From the NCBI GenBank assembly GCA_033557465.1, contig CM066031.1, positions 174,003,043 through 174,067,042 of the forward strand: a stretch of DNA of 64,000 nt. Reading direction: 5' to 3'. The DNA is from Ichthyophis bannanicus. Taxonomy: Eukaryota; Chordata; Amphibia; Gymnophiona; Ichthyophiidae. The first letter of the stretch is position 1, and each line of letters begins with the position of its first letter. Below, piece by piece: positions 42,437 through 54,189 of this stretch. A model generated the notes under the pieces. The model ran no database searches. It was not told where the DNA came from and worked only from the letters and a program-made list of their open reading frames with translations. Position numbers and translations under genes: made by a program.

Positions 42437-45400
42437 TCAAATGTGGTCCCAAGCCACCAGAAACCTCTGCCAACGTTTAGGATCCCCCCTCGCCCGGAGT
42501 CGCTCCATAAGCAGCACCTCATGTAGACGCCCCCGCCATAGTCCATATGTTGGCCCACGAGCATCCAGCCATCTGAACAAAATAGTCATCCTAGCTGTCA
42601 CCAACACCAATCGCAGCCACAGCCATACCTCACGTCCCAACCGCGTCTCCCACTCATGCTCCCACACATCCAACACTGCATTCGCCGCTGTCAGGGAGGG
42701 CGCACCATCCACACAACCTGCTAGGTAAGCCTGCACCAACTTCCAGAAGGCTGTGACCCATTGGCAGGTCCAAAACATATGCCCTATTGTAGCCCTCTCC
42801 TCCCCACAACGGGGGCAACAATGGGACCCAACAATCCCTGCTTTCCACGCCTGTATGGGGGCATAGTATAGGCGACGCAGCAATTTGTATTGCATGTCCC
42901 GATAGGACACCAACACACATACCTTGGGGATGGCAGCCAAACCTTCTAACAGCCCACCGCTGGTCACCTCCTCACCCAGCTCCCTGGTCCAAGCCTCTGC
43001 CAGGCCCTCCACCGAAGTCGGTGGTGTCAGATCCCATAAGAGCTTCTGTAACCCCGCCACCCTCACCCCCGACTCACCCCCCAGCAAGGTCGTCTCAAGT
43101 TGTGTGCGTACTAGTCCCCGCAGTGTTGCCATGGGTAAGGTGCGTAGTTAGCTTCGAACCTGCGCAAACAGGAAAACATCCCGCCCCCCCAGGGGGTAAT
43201 GTCGGCAAAGCTCGGGAAAGGGCAGTATAACACCTTCCGGTGATACCACGTGCTCCACGTTAACTATCCCAAATAGTTCCCAGCGTCTGAAATGGCCCCC
43301 CTCCAACCCGGGCAGGAAGTCCCCGTTGCCCCTAAGGGGGAGATAGGGGGAGTGGGTAGCCGAGATCTGCTGACTAGAGCAAAAGCGACGCCACCCCACC
43401 CTAACTGGATCCACTAGGAAAACGCGAATATCGCGGTCCAGCCCAGGGGAGGTTGCAGCATGTAGGAGGAATCGCAGATGATAAGGTTTCACCGCTTCCT
43501 GCAGCAGCCCCAGGGGAGTGTACTCCTCCAGGTCCCATAACCAATCCCGGGCGAACCGCAGCAGGCAGGGCCACATTATACTTACGAAGATCGGGTAGCC
43601 CCATTCCCCCCCGAGGTCCAAGGCTGCTGCAAGACCTCCGCCCGCAACCCGAGGTCGCCGCCCTTTCCACAACAAACCGGTTCAACAGCCCATCCAAACC
43701 TCTTCAGATCCGACCGCGCTTCAACAATAACGGAAGTGTCTGTAACACATACAGGACCCGGGGAAAACAATGACATCTTATATAAGGCGATGCGACCTCC
43801 AAGAGACAGTGGGAGGTCCCGCCATTTATCGACACAAACGGCCATAGAGGCCAGTAGTTCGTCAACATTCAACTGATAGAGCCCATCGAGATCCGCAGGG
43901 ATGAACACCCCCAGGTATTTAAAATACTTCAACTCCCACTTTAGTGGGAACTCCCCCTGCCATCTCGGCATGTCCCTCGGCCCCAACATCATCGCTGCCG
44001 ATTTGTCCAAATTTAAACGAAACCCTGAGGGCACTCCATATTCACGGAAAAGCTGTAGCAAGTGTGGGAGTCCCACCTGGGGATCCACCAAGTGTACCAA
44101 AAGGTCGTCAGCAAATGCTGCAACTCGAAACTCGGACTCCCCCACCCGTACACCCTGAAATTGGGGGTGAGCCCGAATCCTCTGTAGCAGGGGCTCCAAT
44201 GTCAAAATAAACAGGAGAGGGGACAAAGGACATCCCTGCCGGGTCCCCTTTTGGATGGGAAATTCAGCGGACATAGCCCCATTTATCAAAATAGCCCCTT
44301 TCAGTTCTGCGTATAAGAGCCGCACCACCCGGACATAAAAGCCCGTGAACCCCATCCCCTCTATAACCTGGTACATAAAGTCCCAGTTGACCCTGTCAAA
44401 TGCTTTCTCAGCATCAAAACTGATAAGCATCAATCGCACCCCAGCCGCCCTACCCGCGCACATTGATATCAGAAGTCATTGCAGATTGTAGGCTGCATGG
44501 CGTCCCCGGACAAAACCCACCTGGTCCCTGTGTATCAGAGTCGGCAGAATAGGCGCTAATCGATCAGCCATGATTTTGGCAAGGATTTTAATGTCAACGT
44601 TAAGAAGAGAGATGGGTCGGTATGAACCCGGCGCCAGCGGGTCCCTCCCCGGTTTGGGCAAAACCGTAACTAGCGCCTTGTTCACCTCATATGGAAAACT
44701 ACCCCTACGGACCAAGTCCTCAAAGTAGTCCGCCAGAGGGGCCACCACTACAGTCCCCAAAGTCTTATAAAACTCTCCCCTCAGGCCGTCCAAGCCAGGA
44801 GCGCGGCCATTTTTCAAGTTTCGGATCCCCTCCTGTACCTCTTTCAAGGAGATCGGCAGGTTCAAGACCTGTATCTGCTCCTCGGTCAACTTTGCTAGTG
44901 TGCAATCTTTCAAGAAGTTCTTGCCTGCCACCACGCCGTCCCCCTCGTGGGCATAAAGCTGCTTATAATAATCTGAGAAAACCTTTTGAATTGCAGCAGT
45001 GTCTTTATGAAGAGACCCATCCGGGTGTCGGATCGCCCCTATGTGACGACCCCCACCCGCCGGCCGTACCAATGCCGACAGCAACTTCCCGGCCCTGTTG
45101 CCATGCTGGTACAATTTATATCTATAGTACATCAAAGATTTTCGGGCACGCTGATGGAGAAGCATCCCCAACTCCTGCTGGATTTCGCGCACCTGGCGCC
45201 TATGCGCTGCCGAACTGACAGACGCCAGCCGTCGCTGTGCCTTTCCCAGTTCGCGCTCCAGAAACAGAATGCGATGGTTTTGGCGCTTTCGCCGAGAGCC
45301 GTAATAACTAATGATCTCCCCCCGCATGACCGCCTTACCCGCCTCCCAAAGAAGAGTCGGAGAGGTCCCCGGGATATCATTAAGAGCTTCATAATCTTTC

Positions 45401-46203
45401 CACCGATCCTGAAGAAATCCTGCGAATTTGGCGTCCCCACTTAACTCCAAAGGGTAACGCCAGAACCGCTGGCCAGGCGGAGTTTGTTTTTTCAGCTCCA
45501 GAGTGATCATTGCGTGGTCCGAAACAATGATGGGGCCAACCACCGCATCCACCACCTTACTAAACAGGGAGGGCCGAGATCAAGAAGTAGTCAATGCGGG
45601 ACCACGTGCCATGGGCTCGCGACAGGTGAGTAAACGACTTTTCCCCGGGATGCAAGACTCGCCAAATATCTAAAAGGTGATGTGCTTCACAAATCCCTAG
45701 CATCCGCCGTTGACTCCTATGGTCCCTCCCTGTCGCCTGTCCCGACCGATCTTCTCTATCATTCAATACGGTATTGAAATCTCCCCCAACTATTACCTGG
45801 TATCCCTCAACCGGGGCCAATAGCTGCTCGAGTGTCCGATAAAAATGAGTTTCATATACATTAGGCGCATACACCGAGCCTAAAACAACCCTGGTACCCT
45901 CAAGAACACCCCGCACCAAAACATACCTACCATCAGGGTCTATATCAACCTGTTCCTCCACCCAACCACGTGCTTGACAATGAGAACTACCACCCCACGC
46001 TTCCTTCCAACCGCAGGGGCTCCATAGACCTGGGCTATAAGGCGACCACGCAGCTTTGCATGTTCTACTTCCGACTGATGTGTCTCTTGCAGCAATGCGA
46101 CTCCTACCTTCTGGCGCCGTATCTGCTGCATGATTTTATATCTCTTTATGGGGGATCCTATTCCACAGACGTTCCAGGAGGCTATCTTCAAGCCACTAGC
46201 CAT
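42437..46203 (-). pseudogene. L1-type ORF2 (endonuclease, reverse transcriptase, zinc knuckle), broken
   Basis: The endonuclease opens with 'LKIASWNVCGI' (46,203 onward) and has LLQETH, GGDFN, R-I-D-Y and S-D-H-A blocks. The reverse transcriptase has 'PISLLNVDIKILAK', 'FDAEKAFDRV', 'QGCPLSPLLF' and F-A-D-D. A CCHC-like 'CPRCGEERATIGHMFWTC' lies near 42,770-42,830. Breaks occur near 45,950, 45,557, 44,470, 43,600-43,670 and 43,140. Six frames together cover a normal ORF2 length, so only point-like damage is needed to explain it. Confidence 0.85.
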
Positions 46204-46239
46204 GACAGCTCTTTAAGTGCAGTCGCCTGCTATAAGGAT

Positions 46240-47223
46240 TCATCCTCCAAGTTTGGTGGGAACCCCCCCAGCCTAGGGTCCCCCCTGTGTCCCTGCACCC
46301 CAAGTACCAGCAACCACTCCAAAACACTCATCCACCCATGGTGTGTCCCAGACGAACCTGCGAAACCAGTCACCATCCCTCCCCCAATCCCCCCCCATAC
46401 CTCCCTGCGCGCCCCCCTTTCCCCCTCCTGCTATTAAAGTCAAGAGCAAGACCCCACCCCTCCCTACTCCCCCAACCCCTGCCCATACCCTTCTCCCACC
46501 CCCATATTCCCCCTTATTGATGCTATCCCCAACCCCCCCTCTCCCCCCTTTCCCTGTCCTCCGTCCCAACTCTCGAACCCGACACCGTCCGGCCAGTCTG
46601 ACCCAGTCGGCGACTCCTACTGGTGACGGGGCCACCCCTCCCAGCAGTCCCCCCCGTATTACCCATAAACATAAAGCAGCCAGAGAGCCCCAGAACCCGC
46701 GTTGGCCGCTGGGTGGGACTGGGGAAACAGGCCCGTGGGTTCCCCTCCTGCTACCCCCTCTAGGCCTGGTAATCAGGTAAAATGGCTCCCCATCTAAGGA
46801 ATAGAACCCAACAGCAGTAGCATTCCCATTTCTCCCCCCCCCCCTCACATAGACCCCATATCATAGCTGTATCCGAAAAGGGAGAACAAAACTGCAACAA
46901 AAAAAACAGTATTGGAAACAGAATTCAACTCAGCACATCATGTAACAGGCAACAAAGTTACAATTCAGGAAAAGCAAGAAAGTACATGCTTTCAACAATC
47001 CCACTGCCATTTTGTTTCACTTAGAGTGGAGCGTAAGACAGCGAGAGGCCACAGTTTCAGTCCCACAGGCCTATTCTCAGCCAGCCTTTCGGCAGATCGG
47101 GCAGAGAGGATTTAGGAGCCATGAAGTGAATCGCGAACAGTTCCGATCCTGAAATTAACTCCCAGGCCGCGGTCAGCCATATCGTGAGTACCCCTGAGTC
47201 AGTACCTCACCTCCAACTATGCA
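46240..47223 (-). other. inter-ORF interval of the L1-type element
   Basis: About 1 kb between ORF1 and ORF2, longer than in mammalian L1. The ORF2-proximal 600 bases are very G-rich on the sense strand; the rest is A/C mixed. A 191-codon minus-strand frame (46,273-46,848) is composed of low-complexity G/R/V residues and I do not count it as a gene. Confidence 0.5.
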
Positions 47224-48162
47224 TTATCGTCCATACACGAGGCACTTCAGACAATCAGGGAACAGTCTCCGCCGCCCCAGCCATGCGTCCAGAAAGGCGC
47301 TTGCTTCCACTGGGGACCCCAACAGGTGCGTCCGCCCCTGGTGCTCCACTCGCAGCCGGGCGGGGTAGAGAAGCGAAAATCGCATCCCCCTGCCTGCCAT
47401 CTGCGCGCATAGGGGGGTGAAAGCCTTGCGTTGCTGGCTCACCAGCGCAGAATAGTCCTGGAACACCAGGAGTTGTGCCCCGTCTCCAGACTGCCTCCGA
47501 TGGTTGCGGGCTGCCCGTAGGACCGCCTCTTTCTGGCGGTAATCTAAAAATCGAGCGATGACTGCTCGTGGTCGCTGGGCCTGCTCCCGCCTCGGGCCAA
47601 CCCTGTGCACCCTTTCCAATGCAATCTTAGGCGCCCCCTCCCCGGGAATTATCATAGACATCCAGTCCAGTAAGTAGGCAGAGAGAGCGCCGTCAGCGAT
47701 GTTCTCAGGCACACCAACGAAGCGAAGGTTTTTCCTGCGGCCCCTGTTTTCGAGGTCGTCCAGTTTCTCTCCTTGCGTTTTCACTACTGCCTCCAGCACT
47801 TGTACTCGAGCTGCAAGGGACTGCTGTTCGTCCTCCAGGCCGGAGATCCGACTTTCGGCATGCTCCATGCGGACCGTGAATTCGCCGATGTTTTGGGCCA
47901 CCGAATTGAGCTGGTCGCCCAGCTCCCTGAAGCGACCATCAAGGGCCCGCACGACTGCTGCGCTCACATCCTCAACCATACGCTGGTCGCCCTCAGATCT
48001 CGGGCTCTGCGGCGCCCCCTCCGCCATTTTGGGGTCCGGGGCACGGACCTTGTCTCTCTTCGAGGATGATTTTGCGGCCATCCGAGGTATTGCGCCGGTC
48101 GGGGAAAGCACCGAAGCAGACCGCCCGTTCTCCTTGACACTCCGTACTTGGGTGGGGGGCAT
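47224..48162 (-). CDS. L1-type ORF1 RNA-binding protein, 312 aa, intact
   Basis: An open frame from its ATG at 48,162. The N-terminus is basic and disordered, followed by a heptad-rich coiled coil (residues about 75-135) for trimer formation. The RRM-like part starts at 'ENRGRRKNLRFVGVPE' and the C-terminal domain at 'RPRAVIARFLDYRQKEAVLRAAR'. These are the signatures of the L1 ORF1 (Transposase_22) family, which coats element RNA and has chaperone activity. ORF2 of the same copy is broken. Confidence 0.85.
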   Translation of the reverse strand: MPPTQVRSVKENGRSASVLSPTGAIPRMAAKSSSKRDKVRAPDPKMAEGAPQSPRSEGDQRMVEDVSAAVVRALDGRFRELGDQLNSVAQNIGEFTVRMEHAESRISGLEDEQQSLAARVQVLEAVVKTQGEKLDDLENRGRRKNLRFVGVPENIADGALSAYLLDWMSMIIPGEGAPKIALERVHRVGPRREQAQRPRAVIARFLDYRQKEAVLRAARNHRRQSGDGAQLLVFQDYSALVSQQRKAFTPLCAQMAGRGMRFSLLYPARLRVEHQGRTHLLGSPVEASAFLDAWLGRRRLFPDCLKCLVYGR

Positions 48163-48602
48163 TCAATAGCGAATTGCTGTTAAGGTAGGGCTGCTGGGAG
48201 AGTATGGGGCCCGGAGCCGATCAGCACACGTCTGGTCAGCTCATCACCAGACTGGAACCGGGTCCTTCTTTTAAATTTCACTTGGAAGGGTAGTAACTTT
48301 TCTTTTTTTTGATTCTCCTCAGAGAATTTTTTGTCTGATAAGAATGTGTTTCATATAGGAGTCTAATAGATGCTTATGCCCAGTAAATAAGTGGGGGTTT
48401 CTTCCTCGCCTCCTAATTTCCTGGATATGAGTATATTGGTTGACAGTGCCTTGATTTTCCCTAGAGGTGGGCCAATACGTGTTGCTTTCTTTTGGAGTGG
48501 ATCTATAACTTCTATATTTCTATTGATTTTGTATTTATTTTGTGTTCTACGTTTGATGTTGTATTGTATGCAAAACTTTAATTTTAAAAAACAACAACAA
48601 CA

Positions 48603-49446
48603 ATATGCATGTCGGACTTGATTCCGACAATATGGAGTCAGTCAGCAAAGTTCTTGCCCCTAATTGAAACAAACATAATTATGAATATATACTTACAAAA
48701 CCTGACTTTAAAAAAGGTAATTATGGAAAATAAACTATGTATAGAATAGTATTTGAAACAAGTGGATACATAATATTATGCCATTTATAAACAGTAGAAT
48801 TCTACAAAGAAATAGAAAGTATATGCAACAAAAGTTAATAGCTGAACTTTGCTCCAATTTAGAAGTTCCCAATCTTTTTGGCTGCAGGGACTCCATTTGA
48901 ACATCTAAAAGTAATAAGGACAATGTTACCCTATCCTTATCAAAGCCATGGATATTTACATCAACTCTGGAAAGATGGTTCCTAGCCCTGTGCGAGTGGT
49001 GCGGCCGCACAGGCTTAAGGGGCACATTTCAGCAGTCTGCCATTGCCTGCCGCCACCACTTTATCTTCTCTCAGCAGCCGCAGGCAATGGCAGACAGCCA
49101 AAATGTGCCCCTTGAGCCTTCTCACAGCATGCTAAGCACATCTGGTCCCTACTGGAGGGACCAGACCTGCTTAGCATGCAGGTGACTTGCATATTAGGTA
49201 ATGCCTCTTCTCTCTCACCCCCCCATAATGTGGCTAGATGGAGGTGCAGAGGGGGGCACATGCCCAATGTGCAAGTAACACAGGGCACATTTCACAATCG
49301 GTACAGCCCTGAATTCTGGAGCATTTATTTATTTAACCAGTTTTCTATACCACCTTATCCTTCAATCAAAGCAGTTTTTACATTATGTAATTACTACAAG
49401 CAGGTACTGCATACATTCCCTTGTCCCCAAAGAGCTCACAATCTAT
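48603..49446. other. no gene; two inverted repeats and a SINE 3' part
   Basis: An inverted repeat with arms of about 40 bases spans 49,014-49,118, and a near-perfect hairpin spans 49,128-49,179. The last 50 bases before H4 (ending 'gagctcacaatctat') are the 3' part of the SINE that resumes after 53,460. The rest is AT-rich without motifs. Confidence 0.5.
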
Positions 49447-50439
49447 GGGGTATGTTTACTAAACAGCGCTAACATTGCAGCGGTGATGTTCTCGCATGAT
49501 ATGTAAAATTATCGCGTGATATGTAACATTATCGCACGATAAAGTAACATTATCGCACAATAACGTTACGTTTCGTGCGATAATGTCTCCAGCGGTGTTA
49601 AGGCACACACAGAGTGGAGTAAGTGTCTCCAGAGGGTGGAGAGAAGGGGACAATGAGTGGGGAGAGGCTCCAGGTACACTAACGTCGGGATTTTAAGACA
49701 AGAACATTACTGTGCTTGTAAACCTGGTGTTAGAGGCACAATTGCAGGAAGGAGAAACCATTTCAGTCAGCAATGTACAGCAAAGTCAGGGAGACCAAGA
49801 AAAGTGACAGTAGTGCTACATGTGCAGCAACAGCATCGTACCCAAGTATGAAAGGGCACTATGGTGAGGCTGCAAATGGGGCACAGGGGGCTGCAGGTGG
49901 GACATGCAGTGGGGCACATAAGAACGCAGAAACTACAAATCAGCAAGCCAGCAACTGACCAAGGTCAAACATGCCCACAAGTGTGTGTCCCACAGTGTCC
50001 CAGGGGACAGTACCTAGCAGGTACCCCAAAGGGCACATAACATTGACAGGCGGTGCCGGGGGGAAGCGCTGATGTCTATGTAGGCACCCCTACCCCAGAT
50101 CCCACACCATAGGCAGCCGCCTACAGGCACACTGGATGGCCTGGGACTGTGCACCTCCAGCACCACCGGCATAAGGACAAGTCAGCATGATGGGGGAGGG
50201 GTGCTGGTGGTGGAGGGGGCAGTGGCAGCAGTCCACAGCAGACCAAGGCCAAGCCCTGTTTAGGTGGGTGGCGTTCACTGCAATAGACAAGGTCTATCTG
50301 AAGAACAGTCATGGTATCCCCAGGAAATGACCTGCCTCTGTGGCAACAGTTTGGTGCAGTACACACAGCCAGTGTGTTCAGGGGAAGAAGATTACAGGTT
50401 CAAGTCCCAGCTATAGCATCTGCAGACCTTGTCCCTATA

Positions 50440-51240
50440 TTTTACCCAAATATGTGATCAAACAAAACTAAGGCGGTCTTTTCTCACGAATGAATACTAT
50501 CCAATAGAAATGCTTCTTTTCTGTTCATTCAATGTATCAATACAGTTCAGTATTCTTATGTCATCCAATACAGGTCTCAGATAAACTTAGGCACTAAATC
50601 TCCGGGTTTTTGATTTCCCGATTCAGCCTGTTCACATCAACGACCCGTGACTCTATCATGAATCAAAAATGGAACACTTAGCTTTCGTTATATCTTCCAA
50701 AATCTCTAATTATGCTCTTCCATTGTTCTCCCAAAGTCCCAACGCCATGCTTCTAGGAGCCAATGCGTTTCTCTTAACAGGTTCTTCAGGGGACTGCTTA
50801 ACGTATTACGTTCTACAGAAAACAACCAAAATTAGTAACTGAACTGATTATTAATATTTATTATACTTCTGGATATCGTCCCATAAATACTATTATCAAA
50901 TGGATCATAAATACCTCAACTTACTGCTGCCCACGTTCCAAAAACATCCACCAACTCTATCTCGGGACTACCCAGAAACGCCGCACATGCGGGCTGGCTT
51001 TTGCTCTGCCTATTTAAACCTCTTTAACCAGATAAGCTGTATTCAACAATGCTCGTTCTTCCAATTCTAAATACATGCTGACCAATCTATCTCTAAATTT
51101 AAACCCCTTGGCTGCACCGTGTCCAATTTATATATCCACCATTGCTCTCTGTTTAACAACTGCTGAGCGCATGTCCTCCCCTGTGTTCCTTTAATTACCG
51201 TTTCAATACACCAACAACTAAGCTGTTCATACTTATGGCA
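50440..51240 (-). mobile_element. Penelope-like retroelement 3' fragment
   Basis: On the minus strand, about 51,200-51,067 encodes the C-terminus of a GIY-YIG-type Penelope endonuclease: 'NREQWWIYKLDTVQPRGLN' then a stop at 51,069-51,067. The following 600 bases would be its 3' region and include 'gttcttcagggg'-type wording also seen near 36,930. The rest of the element is missing. Confidence 0.6.
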
Positions 51241-52949
51241 TTCCTATATTTTACCCTACAGGATGCATACACCATAAACATGTGCACACCCTAGAGCAGC
51301 GGCCAACAGGGGCACAAACACCCACACCCACAGGCCCCACTATCCATATCCTCATGGAGAGCCAGGCTTTTGGGCCCTGCACGGAGCAGCAGCCACCACT
51401 ACTACCACCTGCATACTTTAGCAATGCCGTCATAAACATGGAAACATGCTCCATATATATCAAAATGTTACTATGATGAATGTCAGTTAACAGATCCTAC
51501 ATTAAACAAAAATTGTTAACAGAGATTCATCATAGCAACCTTTCTGATATATGTGGAATGTTTCCTTTCTGTTTGTTTTCTGACAGTGTTTACCACCCCG
51601 TAGAGTGACCATAACAGTATTGAGTACCTTAGCAATGCCTGCACTGTGCCCAGGACTGGTGCTAGGGCTACCAACCACCTCTATCTTTGCACAATGCCGA
51701 ACTAGGTGAGGAAGTGTGCGTATGTCTATCCAGTGTTTTGTGGCTGCCTACACCTTACTGAGCCCACAATGCTTGCACTGTTTCCAGCATTAGCCTGCCA
51801 ATGTGGATAATGAAGAGCAAGGTATTGTGGGTATGGCACAGACAGGGCTGTCTGGGCAGGATGCATCTGCACAGGGCATAGGGCAATGGCTGGGATATTG
51901 TAGTGCCCAACCACCACCTGCATGGACAGGGTGGCCACAGCATGTCATGCTGGGAGGTCAGTCTCACCCTGACTGAGCAGTGACCATGGCATGTTTAGGT
52001 TCCCACATAGTGCTATACAGTGTTTCTTTTAAGTTATATCTGTGTGTTCTCTTTTCTGGGGCCCAGTCACTGACATACTTGTTTGGTGTGTGTGCGCTTA
52101 CATCCCACTTTTGGGTGCACACAGTTTCTCCAGGAACATGCACTATGTACTAGCTAGCAGACTGTCTGCCATTAGCATGTGTATGGCCGGGATACCTTGC
52201 AGGGTGAAGACTGAATGTGCCCTCTGCTGGTGAATATTATATTGTGGTGGGGGCAGCTGAGCTTTTCCAGGCCTACTACCTGTCTGCCAGTGCCCTATGT
52301 GATAAGTACAAACCTGTATTGATTGCCCTGGAGGGTGCCTATTCCCCAGCAGGACTGGGGTGGTGGTCCTCTTTACTGTCTCTGATGTAGAGTAAGGATC
52401 TGTTGGTGGGAGATCCTGTCCCCCATCCTGACCCTGTGAGGGCAGTTTGGGTGGTACTACATAACCCGCTTTTGGGTCAAAACACAACCCTTCTCCTATA
52501 ACAAGTGACTATGGTAACTACACAGGGTATGCACTATTTTGGGGACATCATAATCCACAAGGGCTAGACATGATTGGGAAATACAGATGGACACAGGTGT
52601 GTCTGCAGGGACCTACCTATCATACACTGGTACTGATGGTGACATGCAGTACAGCCTGTCTTAGTCAAGCCAGGTGCTGCGGACCTGGTGCTGGGCGCCC
52701 CATCTCACCCTCAGGGTGAGCATAGGAACTGCACAATGTCAGGGTCTGTAGCTACTCTGTGCCAGTAACACACATGGTCAGCTCCCCCTACCAGGTCGGG
52801 GTGCTATAGAGGCGCATACCCCATCTTGTGATCAGATGTAGGCTGCTGATCTGCATGTGCAGTGCATCATGGGTATGGGTGGGTTTACCCTATCCTGGTA
52901 ACCACAGCAGACAGTTTGTGTGGTGACCTGCAGTCTTTCTGTAGCCAGC

Positions 52950-53293
52950 CAGTGCTGTGTTAGAAGCTGTAGCCATGTAGCCCACTAGTTACTACAATGA
53001 CTGTGGAGGCAGAGGTCATGAATTCAATCCTGCAGTGGAGTTATTTAATAAGGCTGTCTGAGGGATTTCCTTTTAATTTAAATCATTGCTGCCAGCAAAA
53101 ACACCCTCACCAGCACCTTAGGTTATGGCACTGTGAGGGTGTTTTTGCTGGCAGCACTGATTTAAATTAAAAGCAAATCCCTCAGACAGTCTTATTAAAT
53201 AACACCACTGCAGGACTGAACTCATGACCTCTGCCTCCACAGTCATTGTAATAACCAGTGGGCTACATCTCTATAGCTTCTAACACAGCGCTG
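52950..53293. repeat. 344-bp palindrome with tRNA-like heads at both ends
   Basis: Arms of about 155-160 bases are inverted copies with few mismatches around a centre of about 25 bases (near 53,110-53,135). Each outer end reads inward as a tRNA-like head: 'TAGCCCACTAGTTA' (A-box-like) and a degenerate B box (GAATTCAATCC / GAGTTCAGTCC). Confidence 0.75.
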
Positions 53294-53460
53294 ACATGGA
53301 CTTAAGGTTAACACACATTAACAAGCCAAGGCATCCTCTATCGTGCCATACAGATTTATTGCTACTTGCTGCCAGAATGCTCACTACCTTATATGACATT
53401 CCTCAAATTAATGCTGCAACTAACACCTGTAACATTAGGACAGTTTGGTAAACATACCCC

Positions 53461-53630
53461 TATGTGTACCTGAGGCAACTGAGGGTTAAGTGGCTTGCCC
53501 AAGGCCACAGGAGCAGTTATAGGACTAGAAACCCCAGTCCTTCCAGCCTGAGATTGCTGTCCCCAGGTGGGATTTGAACCCCTGGCTGTCTGGCCTGATG
53601 TACCCTGTCCTAACCACTAGGCCACTCCTC
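53461..53630 (-). mobile_element. MIR/CORE-type SINE, 5' part, split by H4
   Basis: On the minus strand: A box TGGCCTAGTGG near 53,610-53,625, B box GGTTCAAATCC near 53,570-53,580, then the CORE-like 'CTTGGGCAAGCCACTTAACC' (about 53,488-53,507). The 3' part resumes at 49,446 and runs leftward ('GATTGTGAGCTC'). H4 sits between with a 'tat' duplication. Confidence 0.75.
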
Positions 53631-53639
53631 CTATAAACA

Positions 53640-54189
53640 GCTCTGTCTGCACTCCATCAAAATTTCACACAGAATCACACATCATACATGCTTTCCTGGC
53701 ACCACTCATAACCCATAGGGTCATTTTATAAAAAACCTTTGTATGTGCATAAAAAAAGCTTTTATTCATTAAAAAATGCTTCTAAACTGCCCTTCTGTTT
53801 TTTCACAATCAAGTCTCCTTAGCTCATTAAAAAACTGAGCATGTTTTCCACTTTTAATGTTTAATCTTATAATTCTTTGTTCACTGCAAAACAATTTATA
53901 TGTGCTGCATCGTAGAAGCAGAGTAATAAAATATCTGCTGTTGATTGAGATTTTCCTCTACATGCTCATTGTTTATGTTTCAGACTGGTTGTCTTTCCAT
54001 TGATTTTCCAGATCTCCTTTCATATTATAGCCTAAGTTACAGGAAACATTATCTACAATACACAGACAATTGCTTGTGGATTGTACGGTTTATTGGTTAT
54101 TTCTTTTCAGTATTGCTTCTATCCTGTTTATACTTGAAAATTATTATGCAAATTTTTTAGCATTCCTTCTTGTACACCATATTTTCGTT
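53640..54189. other. AT-rich sequence without recognised gene
   Basis: No motif or repeat boundary is visible. Confidence 0.4.

Larger units (their letters stand above)
41702..48259 (-). mobile_element. L1-type LINE, full length, minus strand
   Basis: A 13-base duplication, gggtccttctttt, flanks it at 41,689-41,701 and 48,260-48,272. Order on the minus strand: short 5' region, ORF1 (48,162-47,224), a 1-kb G-rich interval, ORF2 (46,203-42,437), a G-rich 3' region and an AATAAA-bearing, short A-tail end near 41,702-41,725. It lies in the last piece of the older half-L1. Confidence 0.85.
13200..48602 (+). mobile_element. half-L1-type element (ORF1 only), split by four nested insertions
   Basis: The element survives as five pieces: 13,200-14,540, 33,786-33,843, 37,375-37,430, 41,656-41,701 and about 48,260-48,602. 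When the intervening insertions and one copy of each target duplication are set aside, the C-terminal ORF1 reading frame continues across the later junctions. After ORF1, the sequence passes directly to a T-rich 3' region and an A/AAC tail near 48,577-48,602, with no ORF2. Either ORF2 was lost or this is an ORF1-only family comparable to mammalian HAL1. Confidence 0.6.
49447..53460. mobile_element. H4: Harbinger-like TIR element, 4.0 kb, inverted orientation
   Basis: Ends read ggggtatgtttactaaac and gtaaacatacccc, flanked by 'tat' on both sides. Its modules run in the opposite order to H3 and H6. It contains a tRNA-like module with B box GGTTCAAGTCC at 50,397-50,407 (+), a Penelope-like remnant (50,440-51,240), shared modules (51,250-52,900) and a 344-bp palindrome (52,950-53,293). 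Left-end sequence is dominated by 'attatcgc' words (49,500-49,580). Confidence 0.7.
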
